Source of the DNA: Bradyrhizobium sp. cir1
GTDB taxonomy: Bacteria > Pseudomonadota > Alphaproteobacteria > Rhizobiales > Xanthobacteraceae
Assembly: GCF_014198245.1 (NCBI RefSeq)
Contig: NZ_JACIHE010000019.1
Span: 62,001-126,000, forward strand
Reading direction: 5' to 3'
Length of the DNA: 64,000 nt
Positions 26,094-34,619 of the stretch are shown one piece after another. How positions within the stretch are numbered: position 1 is the stretch's first letter; every line of letters starts with the position of its first letter. The notes under the pieces were generated by a model. The model worked only from the letters and a program-made list of their open reading frames with translations, was not told the origin of the DNA and made no database searches. The translations under genes and the position numbers were made by a program.

Positions 26094-26558
26094 ATGGCCG
26101 TCTCGCTCGCAGACAATGATGACGACGACGATTTCTCGGAAACGCATGACATCAACGTCACGCCGTTCATCGACGTCATCCTGGTGCTGCTGATCATCTT
26201 CATGGTCGCAGCGCCGCTCTCGACGGTCGATCTGCCGATCGACCTGCCGACCTCGAGCGCGACGCCGCAGAAGAAGCCGGACAAGCCGACCTATCTCAGC
26301 ATCAAGCGCGATCTGACGCTGGCGATCGGAGAGGACTCCGTGCACCGCGCCGATTTGATCGCCACGCTCGATTCAATGTCCGACATGAGCAAGGACAAAT
26401 ACGTCTTCCTGCGCGCGGATCGCTCCGTGCCCTATGGTGAGCTGATGGGCGTCATGGAGCTGTTGCGCTCCGGCGGCTACTCACGGGTCAAGCTGGTTGC
26501 GCTGGAAGGTCCGGCCGGGCAGGCGGGACCGGCCGCCGCGGGCACGGCGCAGCCATAG
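26094..26558 (+). CDS. exbD: TonB-system subunit ExbD
   Basis: Encodes 154 residues. The single transmembrane helix carries the essential Asp in INVTPFIDVILVLLIIFMV, and the periplasmic part has VFLRADRSVPYGELMGVMELLR. It pairs with ExbB to use proton motive force. It starts three bases after exbB and ends eight bases before the tonB gene, so the three are one transcription unit. The N-terminus is unusually acidic (DNDDDDDF). Confidence 0.94.
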   Translation: MAVSLADNDDDDDFSETHDINVTPFIDVILVLLIIFMVAAPLSTVDLPIDLPTSSATPQKKPDKPTYLSIKRDLTLAIGEDSVHRADLIATLDSMSDMSKDKYVFLRADRSVPYGELMGVMELLRSGGYSRVKLVALEGPAGQAGPAAAGTAQP

Positions 26559-26566
26559 GGATCGCC

Positions 26567-27400
26567 ATGTCCAGCGCCGAGCACGAACCCAGACCATCCC
26601 GGAGGCTGTGGATCCTGGCCGCCATCGCGGCGGTCGCGCTCCATGTCGGTGGGGCCGCGCTCGCGCTCGCAAACCTGCAGGCCGATGACGGTGACGAAGG
26701 GCTGGGGGCTGCGGGAGCGGAGTTCGCAGTCGAGATGACGTCGCCGCCGGCGCGCGAGACCGATATGCCGCCTGGGCCGACGGACTCCGACGAGCAGGAA
26801 GAGCGCCCGGCGTTGCCCGAGCAAAAGGCCGAGGTCAAGGAGACGGATCTTCCCCAGGACCGGCCGCAACAGGTCGAGGAGGCCGACCGGATCGTCACCG
26901 AGAACAAGCCGAAGAAGGAGCAGGACGACGATCCGAAGCTGGCCGCGGTCGAAACGCCGGCCATGGAAGCATCGCAGAAGTCGGTCGCCATGGAGCGGCA
27001 AACCTTCGAGGACGCCACGCGCGAGGCCGAGAAGGCCATGGCGCCGGTGCTCGGGATCGGCAAGGACCTCCTGAAGCTGACGGCCGACTGGAACCGGAAG
27101 ATCAGCGCGCACCTTTCGGCGCACAAGGTCAATCCGGAGGGCAAGGAGCCCAATAATCAGACTGTAAAGGTGAGCTTCGCGCTCAATCGAAGAGGGAACG
27201 TGATCTCGGTTGACGTGGTGGAGTCGTCTGGAGATGCGGCTTACGATGCCGCCGCGATCTCCATGGTCCACAAATCAGATCCGTTCCCGACGCCGCCTGC
27301 CGCGCTGATCGAGGATCGGATCGAACGCATCGTTCCCATCATCTTCAAGCCGGCGGACGAAAAGAAAAAGAAGAAGTCGGCTCAGGCTCAGCGCCAGTAA
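26567..27400 (+). CDS. tonB: TonB family energy transducer
   Basis: Encodes 277 residues: one N-terminal membrane anchor (LWILAAIAAVALHVGGAALA), a long charged linker rich in Glu, Lys and Pro (about 60-170), and a C-terminal TonB domain (VSFALNRRGNVISVDVVESS, AISMVHKSDPFPTPP). It transmits energy from ExbBD to the outer-membrane receptor encoded upstream. The tail is Lys-rich. Its last 13 bases overlap the convergent gene on the other strand. Confidence 0.9.
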   Translation: MSSAEHEPRPSRRLWILAAIAAVALHVGGAALALANLQADDGDEGLGAAGAEFAVEMTSPPARETDMPPGPTDSDEQEERPALPEQKAEVKETDLPQDRPQQVEEADRIVTENKPKKEQDDDPKLAAVETPAMEASQKSVAMERQTFEDATREAEKAMAPVLGIGKDLLKLTADWNRKISAHLSAHKVNPEGKEPNNQTVKVSFALNRRGNVISVDVVESSGDAAYDAAAISMVHKSDPFPTPPAALIEDRIERIVPIIFKPADEKKKKKSAQAQRQ

Positions 27401-27828
27401 TACCGGATCCCGACATAGACCACCACCAGGCAGGCGAAGATCAGCGCCACCGGGAGGGGCCGTTTCTGGGTTCCCGCGGCCGTGCCAGCCCCGAAAAAGT
27501 TGGTCGTCTTCGGTTTCGGTGCCGGGCGTCGGAAGGCGGTAACATTGTCCGCCGCCGGCTCGGCATGGCGGGGGCGGACATCGGGCGGAGTTCCGCCGCC
27601 GCCCATCTCGGCATAATAGGCCCTGTAGATCGCACCGATGGTGGCCTCGGTGGCCTCGCCCTCGCTCATCTGGGCCAGCAGGTTCTTGTAGCTGCTGAGG
27701 AACTCCTGGGCTTCCGGTGGCAGCGCGGACGCCCCGTTGAGCTTGGCCATCATCTTCCAGGTGGCGAAATCGGCGCGGGCACGGGTGTCGGCGCGTCGCG
27801 CGATCAGCATATCGGCAGCTTTGACCAA
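27388..27828 (-). CDS. Tail-anchored hypothetical protein
   Basis: Encodes 146 residues. The N-terminal half is helical (RADTRARADFATWKMMAKLN; LSSYKNLLAQMSEGEATEAT), followed by a Pro-rich linker and a C-terminal membrane helix (PVALIFACLVVVYVGIRYYW). No family is recognised. It lies 44 bases after the M50 protease gene on the same strand and could be in its transcription unit; a link to the protease is speculative. Confidence 0.65.
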   Translation of the reverse strand: MVKAADMLIARRADTRARADFATWKMMAKLNGASALPPEAQEFLSSYKNLLAQMSEGEATEATIGAIYRAYYAEMGGGGTPPDVRPRHAEPAADNVTAFRRPAPKPKTTNFFGAGTAAGTQKRPLPVALIFACLVVVYVGIRYYWR

Positions 27829-27872
27829 GTCGGCCTCTGGCCCTTCGGCGTGTCTTCGGGTGTTCTGTTCAA

Positions 27873-28553
27873 CTACGCATTGCCGGTCAGGAAGAGAACA
27901 GCCTGAATCACATAACCGGTCAACGTTCCCAGTATTGCTGAAATAACATCAAGATTTAGACCGAACTGCGAGCCCGCCAGCGGCAGCAGGATCAAGAGGC
28001 CGATCAGGATCAGCATACCGAATGGCTCGAGCCGGGCCAGCGGCAACGCGAGGGGGCGGGGCAGCAGCCCGACCGCGACGCGGCCGCCGTCGAGCGGCGG
28101 AATCGGCATCATGTTGAAGACGGCCAGGATCGCGTTGATGACCAGCGCATTGTTGAGGTTGTCGAGGATCCATTGCTCCGCCCCCGCCGGTGCGAAGGGC
28201 ACCGCACGCCGGGCAAGGGCCGCCGCCAGCGCCAGCAGGATGTTGGTCGCGGGCCCGGCCAGCGCCACCCAGACCATGTCGAGCCTGGGGTTGTTGAGCT
28301 TGCGGAAATTCACCGGCACCGGCTTGGCATAGCCGAACAGAAACGGCGAATGCGCAAACAGCAGCATCGCCGGCAGGATCACGGTGCCGAAGGGATCGAT
28401 GTGCTTGATAGGATTGAAGCTGACGCGACCCAGCTGCCAGGCCGTGTTGTCGCCGAGACGGTGCGCGACGAAGGCGTGCGCGGCTTCGTGGAAGGTGATG
28501 GCGAGCACCAGTGGTAGCACCCATACCGAAAGGTCATAGAAGGAAATGTTCAC
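27873..28553 (-). CDS. Site-2 protease family (M50) zinc metalloprotease
   Basis: Encodes 226 residues from the GTG at 28553; a longer frame to 28613 is less plausible because the first hydrophobic helix starts here. The zinc motif H22-E-A-A-H26 (TFHEAAHAF) is followed by FNPIKHIDPFGT, and the third ligand region by NMMPIPPLDGGRV. Five or six membrane helices are evident. It is the short, PDZ-less subgroup of rhomboid-like membrane-embedded proteases found in many bacteria, which cut transmembrane substrates. The substrate is unknown. Confidence 0.9.
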   Translation of the reverse strand: MNISFYDLSVWVLPLVLAITFHEAAHAFVAHRLGDNTAWQLGRVSFNPIKHIDPFGTVILPAMLLFAHSPFLFGYAKPVPVNFRKLNNPRLDMVWVALAGPATNILLALAAALARRAVPFAPAGAEQWILDNLNNALVINAILAVFNMMPIPPLDGGRVAVGLLPRPLALPLARLEPFGMLILIGLLILLPLAGSQFGLNLDVISAILGTLTGYVIQAVLFLTGNA

Positions 28554-28630
28554 AAGCTCATCCGTTCCGGTTCGGTCCGCGCGTTTCGCAAAGCAGGCCG
28601 TATAGGGCCACAACCTTTCGCGATCTACCG

Positions 28631-29494
28631 TTATATGGCGCCCAATTCCGAAATTGCCCGTTGCAAATGATCCGCCAGACGAGAGCCTGCGGACGACAGG
28701 TCGCGCGCGCGGTGGAGGCGGATCTCCGCCGCCGGCAACGGCGGCATGCCGTCACGATCGGACAGCGCGCGAAGGCTCGATGGCAAGGTCCCGGCCTTCA
28801 CCACTGTCACTGCAAGACCTTGAGCCGCGATCGTCTCGACCGCTGCGAGCGTCCAGCTGACATAGGCGAGGCGCCAGGGCAGGCCCGCGGTGTCGAGCGC
28901 CTCCGCAGCCCATTGGCGAAACAGACAGCCCCGCGGATAGAGCGCCATGGGGAGGGGACGCCGCGCCGCGGCCCGATAGGACGAGGCGGCCGCCCAGACC
29001 GCCTGCTCGCGCCTCAATAGCTCGCCGTCGCCGCATCCTTGCGGATGCATGGCGATGACGAGATCGTAGGCATCGCCGAGCCGCGCCGGCATCGTCGCGG
29101 TCAGTCCCGTCTCGATCTCGACCCGGACCAGTGGATAGTGCTTGGCGAAGCTCGCCAGCAGGGGCGGAATGATGATGGTGCCGTAGTCGTCCATCACGCC
29201 GAGGCGCACCACGGCGTCAGCCTTGCGTGCGCGGACCGCCCCGACCGCCTCCGCATTGAGCGCGAGAAGGCGCCGCGCATAGGCGCGCAACTCTTCGCCC
29301 GTCGCGGTCGGCACGACGCCAGCCCTGGTGCGCTGAAACAGCTTGGTGCCGAGCCGCTCCTCCAGCTGCCTGATCTGGACGCTCACCGCCGACTGCGTGC
29401 GATTGAGCGCATGGGCCGCGCGCGTGAACGAACGATGCTCGTCGACCGCGAGAAAGGCCTTCAGCAGGTCGGGATCGAGAACAGGTGCGCTCAT
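28631..29494 (-). CDS. LysR family transcriptional regulator
   Basis: Encodes 287 residues. The N-terminal winged helix-turn-helix (LLKAFLAVDEHRSFTRAAHA, then RTQSAVSVQIRQLEERLGTK) is diagnostic, followed by the two-lobed effector domain from about residue 95. It is divergent from the EamA transporter gene with 89 bp between, so it most likely regulates it and itself. The ligand is not predictable. Confidence 0.92.
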   Translation of the reverse strand: MSAPVLDPDLLKAFLAVDEHRSFTRAAHALNRTQSAVSVQIRQLEERLGTKLFQRTRAGVVPTATGEELRAYARRLLALNAEAVGAVRARKADAVVRLGVMDDYGTIIIPPLLASFAKHYPLVRVEIETGLTATMPARLGDAYDLVIAMHPQGCGDGELLRREQAVWAAASSYRAAARRPLPMALYPRGCLFRQWAAEALDTAGLPWRLAYVSWTLAAVETIAAQGLAVTVVKAGTLPSSLRALSDRDGMPPLPAAEIRLHRARDLSSAGSRLADHLQRAISELGAI

Positions 29495-29583
29495 GACGAA
29501 AGCTTATCCTGGCATGACGGAAATTCCATTCCCTGTTTCGGCGCGCCTCCTATGCTGCTTTCAAGGCATCAACGGGAGCAAGC

Positions 29584-30492
29584 ATGGGCGAGATCTCCGG
29601 CGTTCTGGCGGCCGTGTTGTCGAGCGGCCTCGGCGGGACTTCGATCGGCGCCACGCGCTACCTCGTGAACAGCATCGATCCGCTGGCGATCGGCTCGTTC
29701 CGGTTCGGCATCGGCTTTCTCCTGCTGCTGCCGCTGACTCTGCTGCGCGGCGATCGCTGGCCGGGGCGAGGCGACTGGGCCGCCGCAATCGGACTCGGCA
29801 TCCTGTTCTTTGCGCTGTTCCCGATCCTGTTCAACGCGTCACTGATCTTCACGACCGCCGCGCGCGGCGCGCTCGCTCTGTCGACGCTTCCTCTGTTGTC
29901 GCTGGTGATCGGGGCCGCCCTCGGCGCCGAAGCCCTGACCTGGCGCAAGTCGATCGGTGTCGTGATCGCGACGTCTGGCGTTGCGGTCGCGCTGCTCTCC
30001 GACCTCGCCTCGGCGCCGTCAGGCGCCTGGCGCGGCGATCTCCTGATGATGGCGGCGGCGCTGTGCATGGCGCTCTACGGCATCTGGTCGAAGCCGCTGA
30101 TCCGGCGCTCCGGTCCGATCGCGTTCACGACCATGAGCATGGCGGCGGGAGCGGCGTGCCTCATCCTGCTCTCCTATGCCCGCGGCAGCTTTGCGCCGGT
30201 CGCCGGCTTCGGCACGCCGCAATGGCTGGCGGGCTCTTACCTCGGCGCGTTCGGCGCGGCGCTGACCTTCTATCTCTGGGCCTTCGCGCTGGAGCGCACG
30301 ACACCGACGCGGGTCGCGATCTCGGTGACGGTCAATCCGATCACGGCCTCGCTGGTTGGCGCCTGGCTGCTGCACGAACCGCTACGCTGGAATCTCGCAG
30401 CCGGCATCGTCGCGGTGTTCGCCGGGATCTGGATCGCGACGACGAGCGGGCGCACTCAGCCGGCAAGTGCGCCTGCGTCAGGTCAGGCCTGA
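29584..30492 (+). CDS. EamA/DMT family transporter
   Basis: Encodes 302 residues with ten predicted membrane helices in two repeats (GEISGVLAAVLSSGLGGTSI opening repeat one; WRGDLLMMAAALCMALYGIW opening repeat two). Members export amino acids or other metabolites. The final helix is followed by a short hydrophilic tail. It is divergent from a LysR regulator, a typical pairing for an inducible exporter. It converges with the GFA gene across a two-base gap. Confidence 0.9.
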   Translation: MGEISGVLAAVLSSGLGGTSIGATRYLVNSIDPLAIGSFRFGIGFLLLLPLTLLRGDRWPGRGDWAAAIGLGILFFALFPILFNASLIFTTAARGALALSTLPLLSLVIGAALGAEALTWRKSIGVVIATSGVAVALLSDLASAPSGAWRGDLLMMAAALCMALYGIWSKPLIRRSGPIAFTTMSMAAGAACLILLSYARGSFAPVAGFGTPQWLAGSYLGAFGAALTFYLWAFALERTTPTRVAISVTVNPITASLVGAWLLHEPLRWNLAAGIVAVFAGIWIATTSGRTQPASAPASGQA

Positions 30493-30501
30493 TGTCAGGC
30501 C
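30486..30501. terminator. Possible bidirectional terminator
   Basis: GGCCTGA and TCAGGCC, separated by two bases, form a palindrome spanning the stops of the convergent EamA and GFA genes. The very short loop and absence of a T-run make this tentative. Confidence 0.35.
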
Positions 30502-30887
30502 GGGATCGTCCCCTGATATTGCACCAGACCGTCATCGAGCTTCACCCAGGCGAGCTTCTCGCTCACCCAGATGTGCTCGGTCGGCGCAAAGGCGTTGCGG
30601 TCGTCGAAGGTCGTGAGCGAAACACCCGCCAGCGTGCCGTTGCGTCGCCAGGCGAACAGCCGCGTGCCGCAGCGCTTGCAGAACACACGGTCGATGTTTT
30701 CGGACGACGCGTAGCGAGCGGTCTCGCCCTCGACGGTGAGCGCGCGTTGATCGAATTGCGCGCGGGCAAAATAGGGCGATCCCATCGCCTTCTGGCAGAT
30801 GCGGCAATGGCAGATGCGGACGTTGAGCGGCTCGCCCTCCGCCTTGAACCGCACCGCGCCGCACAGGCATCCACCTTCTCGGATCAT
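30495..30887 (-). CDS. GFA family zinc-binding protein
   Basis: Encodes 130 residues from the ATG at 30887; an upstream extension overlaps the SDR gene. The cysteine pattern GCLCGAVRF, then CHCRICQKAMGSPYF, then FCKRCGTRLF is the CENP-V/GFA fold (glutathione-dependent formaldehyde-activating enzyme family), which binds zinc. Most members have no proven reaction. It follows the SDR gene by seven bases and ends the operon that starts at the dehydratase. Confidence 0.88.
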   Translation of the reverse strand: MIREGGCLCGAVRFKAEGEPLNVRICHCRICQKAMGSPYFARAQFDQRALTVEGETARYASSENIDRVFCKRCGTRLFAWRRNGTLAGVSLTTFDDRNAFAPTEHIWVSEKLAWVKLDDGLVQYQGTIPA

Positions 30888-30894
30888 GACCGCC

Positions 30895-31641
30895 TCAATA
30901 GGTTGCACGTCCGCCAGAGATGTCGAACACGGCGCCGGTGGAGAAGCCGCAGTCCGCCGAGGCAAGCCAGGCCACCATCGCGGCGAGCTCTTCGACCAGC
31001 ACGAAGCGGCCCTTCGGGATTTTCGACAGCATGAAGTCGATATGCTGCTGCGTCATCTGGTCGAAGATCGCGGTCTTGGCCGCGGCCGGCGTCACTGCGT
31101 TGACGAGGATGTCGTGCGCGGCGAGCTCTTTGCCGAGCGACTTTGTCAGCGCGATCAGGCCGGCCTTGGACGCCGAATAGTGCGCCGCGTTCGGATTGCC
31201 TTCCTTGCCGGCGATCGAGGCGATGTTCACGATGCGACCGTATTTCTGCTTGAGCATTGCGGGCACGATCGCCTTGCTCACGATGAAGGGGCCGTCGAGG
31301 TTGATGCGCAGAACCTTGCGCCATTCCTCCAGATCAGTCTCCCAGACCGGCTTGTTGACGCCGGCGATGCCGGCATTGTTGACGAGGATGTCGATCTTGC
31401 CGAAGGCGGCCAGCGTCGCGTCGCGCGCCTGCTCGACGGCCGCGGTGTCGGTGACGTCGACCTTGAAGACCTTCGTCTCGCCGCCGATCTCCTTTGCGGC
31501 TTTCTCAGCCAGCGCGGCATCGAAATCCCAGATCGCGACCTTCGCGCCTGATGCAACGAAGCGCTCGGTGATCGCGCGGCCAAAGCCCTGCGCGCCGCCG
31601 GTGACGACAGCGACGCGGCCGTTGAGGTCGATCTTGTTCAT
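30895..31641 (-). CDS. SDR family oxidoreductase
   Basis: Encodes 248 residues. The glycine-rich NAD(P) site is TGGAQGFG (residues 15-22), followed by NNAGIAG and the catalytic Ser/Tyr-x-x-x-Lys (NIASIAG; YSASKAG). It resembles FabG-like dehydrogenases that act on sugars or sugar acids in catabolic loci. The catalytic loop reads VNAVTPAAAKT rather than the commoner VNxVxPGxxxT. It is the third gene of the dehydratase operon and is a likely aldose or sugar-acid dehydrogenase, by context. Confidence 0.88.
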   Translation of the reverse strand: MNKIDLNGRVAVVTGGAQGFGRAITERFVASGAKVAIWDFDAALAEKAAKEIGGETKVFKVDVTDTAAVEQARDATLAAFGKIDILVNNAGIAGVNKPVWETDLEEWRKVLRINLDGPFIVSKAIVPAMLKQKYGRIVNIASIAGKEGNPNAAHYSASKAGLIALTKSLGKELAAHDILVNAVTPAAAKTAIFDQMTQQHIDFMLSKIPKGRFVLVEELAAMVAWLASADCGFSTGAVFDISGGRATY

Positions 31642-31661
31642 CGAGAAATCCCCTTATCTAT

Positions 31662-31760
31662 CCCTCATGGTGAGGAGCGCGCACTTGGCGCGCGTCTCGA
31701 ACCATAGAGCCCGTGGCCCATCCCTCGAGACGGCGCTGTCGCGCCTCCTCGGGATGAGGA
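31662..31760. repeat. Intergenic palindromic repeat (CCTCATGGTGAGGAG family)
   Basis: Two back-to-back imperfect palindromes: CCCTCATGGTGAGG with a GCGCGC centre, and CTCGAGACGGCGC...GCGCCTCCTC. Relatives of this element are seen at 60152-60282. It lies between the two SDR genes and may affect mRNA stability. Confidence 0.6.
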
Positions 31761-31765
31761 GTTGA

Positions 31766-32497
31766 TCAGAGCATGTAGCCGCCGTCGACGACGAGGTCGA
31801 CGCCGGTGGTGAAGGCGCTCTCGTCGCTGCCGAGATAGACCGCCATGGATGCGATCTCCTCGGCGGTGCCGAGCCGGCCCATCTTCTGGCGGGAGATGAA
31901 CATCTCCTTGCCCTGCGGCCCTTGCGCGGCTGCGCGGTCGAGCATCGAGGGCGTCTCGACCGTGCCGGGGCAGATCGAGTTGCAGCGGATGCCCTTGGTG
32001 ATGAAGTCGAGCGCGACCGCGCGCGACAGCAGCGACACCGCCGCCTTCGACGAGCTGTAGACGTAGCGGTTGGCCGGCGGCCTCAAGGCCGCGCAAGACG
32101 AGATATTGACGATGCTGCCGCCGCCGCCCGCAATCATGTCGGGCAGGAAGGCCCTGATGGTCCGGTGCATCGACTTGACGTTGAGGTCGAACGAAAAATC
32201 AAAGTCCTCTTCCGAGCACTCCAGGATGGTGCCGTGGTGCACGAAGCCGGCCGCATTGAGCAGGATGTCGATCTTGCCGACGCGCTTGGCAAAGGCGTTG
32301 ACGTCGGCGGTGTTGCGAACGTCGAGCTTGGCGACCTCGGCGATGCCTTCCTTGGTCAGGCCCGCGATGCCGGCCTCGTTGATGTCGGTGGCGATCACTG
32401 TTGCGCCTTCGCGCGCGAACGCGATGGCGCAAGCGCGCCCGATGCCTGCTGCCGCAGCCGTGACGACGGCGCGCTTGCCCTTGAGGCGGTCTGCCAT
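31766..32497 (-). CDS. SDR family oxidoreductase, DHRS6 / 2-keto-3-deoxy-L-fuconate dehydrogenase-like
   Basis: Encodes 243 residues from the ATG at 32497 with AGAGGAGAG just upstream. NAD-binding TAAAAGIG (about 13-20), a D-I-N end to beta-2 (VIATDINE), NAAGFVHHGTILEC, the catalytic YVYSSSKAAV and the RCNSICPGTVETPSM loop place it in the DHRS6-like group, which includes 2-keto-3-deoxy-L-fuconate dehydrogenases. In this locus it may oxidise a sugar-acid intermediate. It follows the dehydratase gene across a repeat element. Confidence 0.85.
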   Translation of the reverse strand: MADRLKGKRAVVTAAAAGIGRACAIAFAREGATVIATDINEAGIAGLTKEGIAEVAKLDVRNTADVNAFAKRVGKIDILLNAAGFVHHGTILECSEEDFDFSFDLNVKSMHRTIRAFLPDMIAGGGGSIVNISSCAALRPPANRYVYSSSKAAVSLLSRAVALDFITKGIRCNSICPGTVETPSMLDRAAAQGPQGKEMFISRQKMGRLGTAEEIASMAVYLGSDESAFTTGVDLVVDGGYML

Positions 32498-32522
32498 TTT
32501 TCTCTCCTCTGAATTTTCTGTC

Positions 32523-32649
32523 GTCATTCCGGGGCGCGCCTCTTGGCGCGAACTACGGTGCGCAATTGCGCACCTGAGAATCCATCGGGCCACAGCGGCG
32601 GTGGATCAATGGATTCCGGGCTCGCGACTGCGTCGCGCCCCGGAATGAC
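32523..32649. repeat. Intergenic palindromic repeat (GTCATTCCGGGG family)
   Basis: GTCATTCCGGGGCGCG at the left end and GCGCCCCGGAATGAC at the right end form a long inverted repeat, with an internal ATCCAT / ATGGAT pairing. Members of the same family are at 46026-46133 and 47652-47756. Confidence 0.75.
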
Positions 32650-32654
32650 AGTTG

Positions 32655-34481
32655 TCAGTGATTATCCCGCGCCACACCAAAAGTGCCGGCGACGTTCTGG
32701 TAGCGCGTGGCGAGCTCCATGCAGGCGCCGGTCGATTGCTGGCCGACGGTGTTGCGGTAGATCTCCTGCCACGGCGTCTGGTTCGGCGGATGCTTGAAGC
32801 CGCCACTGGCCTTGAGCTCGGCATGGCGCTTCTTCAGCTCCTCGTCCGAGATCAGGATGTTGGCGCTGCCCTTGTTGAGGTCGATACGCACCTTGTCGCC
32901 GGTCTTGAGGACCGCAAGGCCCCCATTGGCGGCGGCTTCCGGCGAGGCGTTCAGGATCGACGGCGAGCCCGAGGTGCCGGACTGGCGGCCGTCGCCGATG
33001 CAGGGCAGGGACAGGATGCCGCGTTTGATCAGCGCCGCCGGCGGCTGCATGTTCACGACCTCGGCGCCGCCGGGATAGCCGATCGGCCCGGTGCCGCGGA
33101 TGAACAGCACGCAGCGCTCGTCGATGTCGAGCGCGGGATCGTCGATCCGCTCGTGATAATCCTCCGGGCCCTCGAACACGATGGCGCGGCCCTCGAAGGC
33201 GTTGAGGTCCTTCGGGTTGCTCAGATAGCGATCGCGGAACTCCTTGGAGATCACGGAGGTCTTCATGATCGCGGAATCGAACAGATTGCCCTTCAGCACC
33301 AGGAAGCCGGCATCCTTCACCAGCGGCTTGTCGTAGGCCCAGATCACGTCGTTGTCGGGCTTGGGCGCATCCTTGCAGTTCTCGCCGATGCCGCGGCCGT
33401 TGACGGTGACGGCGTCCTCATGGATGCGCTTGTGCTTCATCAGCTCGCGCACGACCGCCGGCACGCCGCCGGCGCGGTGGAATTCCTCGCCGAGATAGAA
33501 GCCGGCCGGCTGCATGTTGACCAGCAGCGGCACGTCGTGACCGACCTTCTGCCAGTCGTCGATCGACAGCTCGACGCCGATGTGGCGGGCCAGCGCGTTG
33601 ATGTGGATCGGCGCGTTGGTCGAGCCGCCGATCGCCGAGTTGATCACGATGCAGTTCTCGAACGCCTTGCGGGTCAGGATGTCCGAGGGCTTCAGGTCTT
33701 CCCAGACCATCTCGACGATGCGCTTGCCGGTCTCATAGGCGATCTGGCCGCGCTCGCGATAGGGGGCGGGGATCGCCGCGCAGCCCGGCAGCGAGAAGCC
33801 GAGCGCTTCGGCCAGCCCGTTCATGGTCGAGGCCGTGCCCATGGTGTTGCAATGGCCGACCGAAGGCGCCGAGGAGGCCACGATCTCCATGAACTCTTCA
33901 TAGTCGATCTCGCCGGCGGCGAGCCGCTCGCGCGACTTCCAGACGATGGTGCCCGAGCCGGTGCGCTCGCCGTCGTGCCAGCCGTTCAGCATCGGGCCGC
34001 CCGACAGCACGATCGCGGGCAGGTTCACGGTCGCCGCCGCCATCATGCAGGCGGGCGTCGTCTTGTCGCAACCGGTGGTCAGCACCACCCCGTCGAGCGG
34101 ATAGCCGTAGAGGATCTCGACCAGGCCGAGATAAGCGAGGTTGCGGTCGAGCGCGGCGGTCGGGCGCTTGCCGGTCTCCTGAATGGGGTGGGTCGGGAAT
34201 TCCATCGCAATGCCGCCGGCCTCGCGGATGCCTTCGCGGACGCGGTGGGCGAGCTCGATATGGTGGCGGTTGCAGGGGGAGAGGTCGTTGCCGGTCTGGG
34301 CGATGCCGATGATCGGCTTGCCGGACTGCAACTCGGCCCGGGTGAGGCCGTAGTTCAAATAGCGCTCCATATAGAGCGCGGTCATGCCCGGATTATGCGG
34401 GTTGTTGAACCATTCCTGCGAGCGAAGGTGGCGGCGGGTGCCGTTGCCGGGCGCGTGCCCATTGGTTGGCTTTTTTGTCAT
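32655..34481 (-). CDS. IlvD/Edd family sugar-acid dehydratase (D-xylonate dehydratase-like)
   Basis: Encodes 608 residues from the ATG at 34481 with AGGAG ahead. The cluster-binding Cys regions are SPCNRHH, TTGCDKTTPACM and GHCNTMGTASTMN, and the end QQSTGACMELATRYQNVAGTF is typical. The pattern is closest to bacterial D-xylonate/sugar-acid dehydratases (Caulobacter XylD-like) rather than Ilv-type dihydroxyacid dehydratase. It removes water from an aldonate to give a 2-keto-3-deoxy acid. KDG-type kinase and KDPG aldolase genes on the other arm suggest a six-carbon acid such as gluconate or galactonate, but a pentonate cannot be excluded. It starts the minus-strand operon downstream of the LacI gene. 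Confidence 0.85.
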   Translation of the reverse strand: MTKKPTNGHAPGNGTRRHLRSQEWFNNPHNPGMTALYMERYLNYGLTRAELQSGKPIIGIAQTGNDLSPCNRHHIELAHRVREGIREAGGIAMEFPTHPIQETGKRPTAALDRNLAYLGLVEILYGYPLDGVVLTTGCDKTTPACMMAAATVNLPAIVLSGGPMLNGWHDGERTGSGTIVWKSRERLAAGEIDYEEFMEIVASSAPSVGHCNTMGTASTMNGLAEALGFSLPGCAAIPAPYRERGQIAYETGKRIVEMVWEDLKPSDILTRKAFENCIVINSAIGGSTNAPIHINALARHIGVELSIDDWQKVGHDVPLLVNMQPAGFYLGEEFHRAGGVPAVVRELMKHKRIHEDAVTVNGRGIGENCKDAPKPDNDVIWAYDKPLVKDAGFLVLKGNLFDSAIMKTSVISKEFRDRYLSNPKDLNAFEGRAIVFEGPEDYHERIDDPALDIDERCVLFIRGTGPIGYPGGAEVVNMQPPAALIKRGILSLPCIGDGRQSGTSGSPSILNASPEAAANGGLAVLKTGDKVRIDLNKGSANILISDEELKKRHAELKASGGFKHPPNQTPWQEIYRNTVGQQSTGACMELATRYQNVAGTFGVARDNH

Positions 34482-34619
34482 TGTTGTTTTCTCCTGCAAT
34501 GCAAACGCACTGGCGTCAGTCACCGGCGTAGATTTTGGGCTGTCGGCTTGTGCGATGCCCAACGGCGTGAGCAATGGTCTGCCTGCCCGTTGGCGGGTCG
34601 TTTCCTCACAAGTTCGATA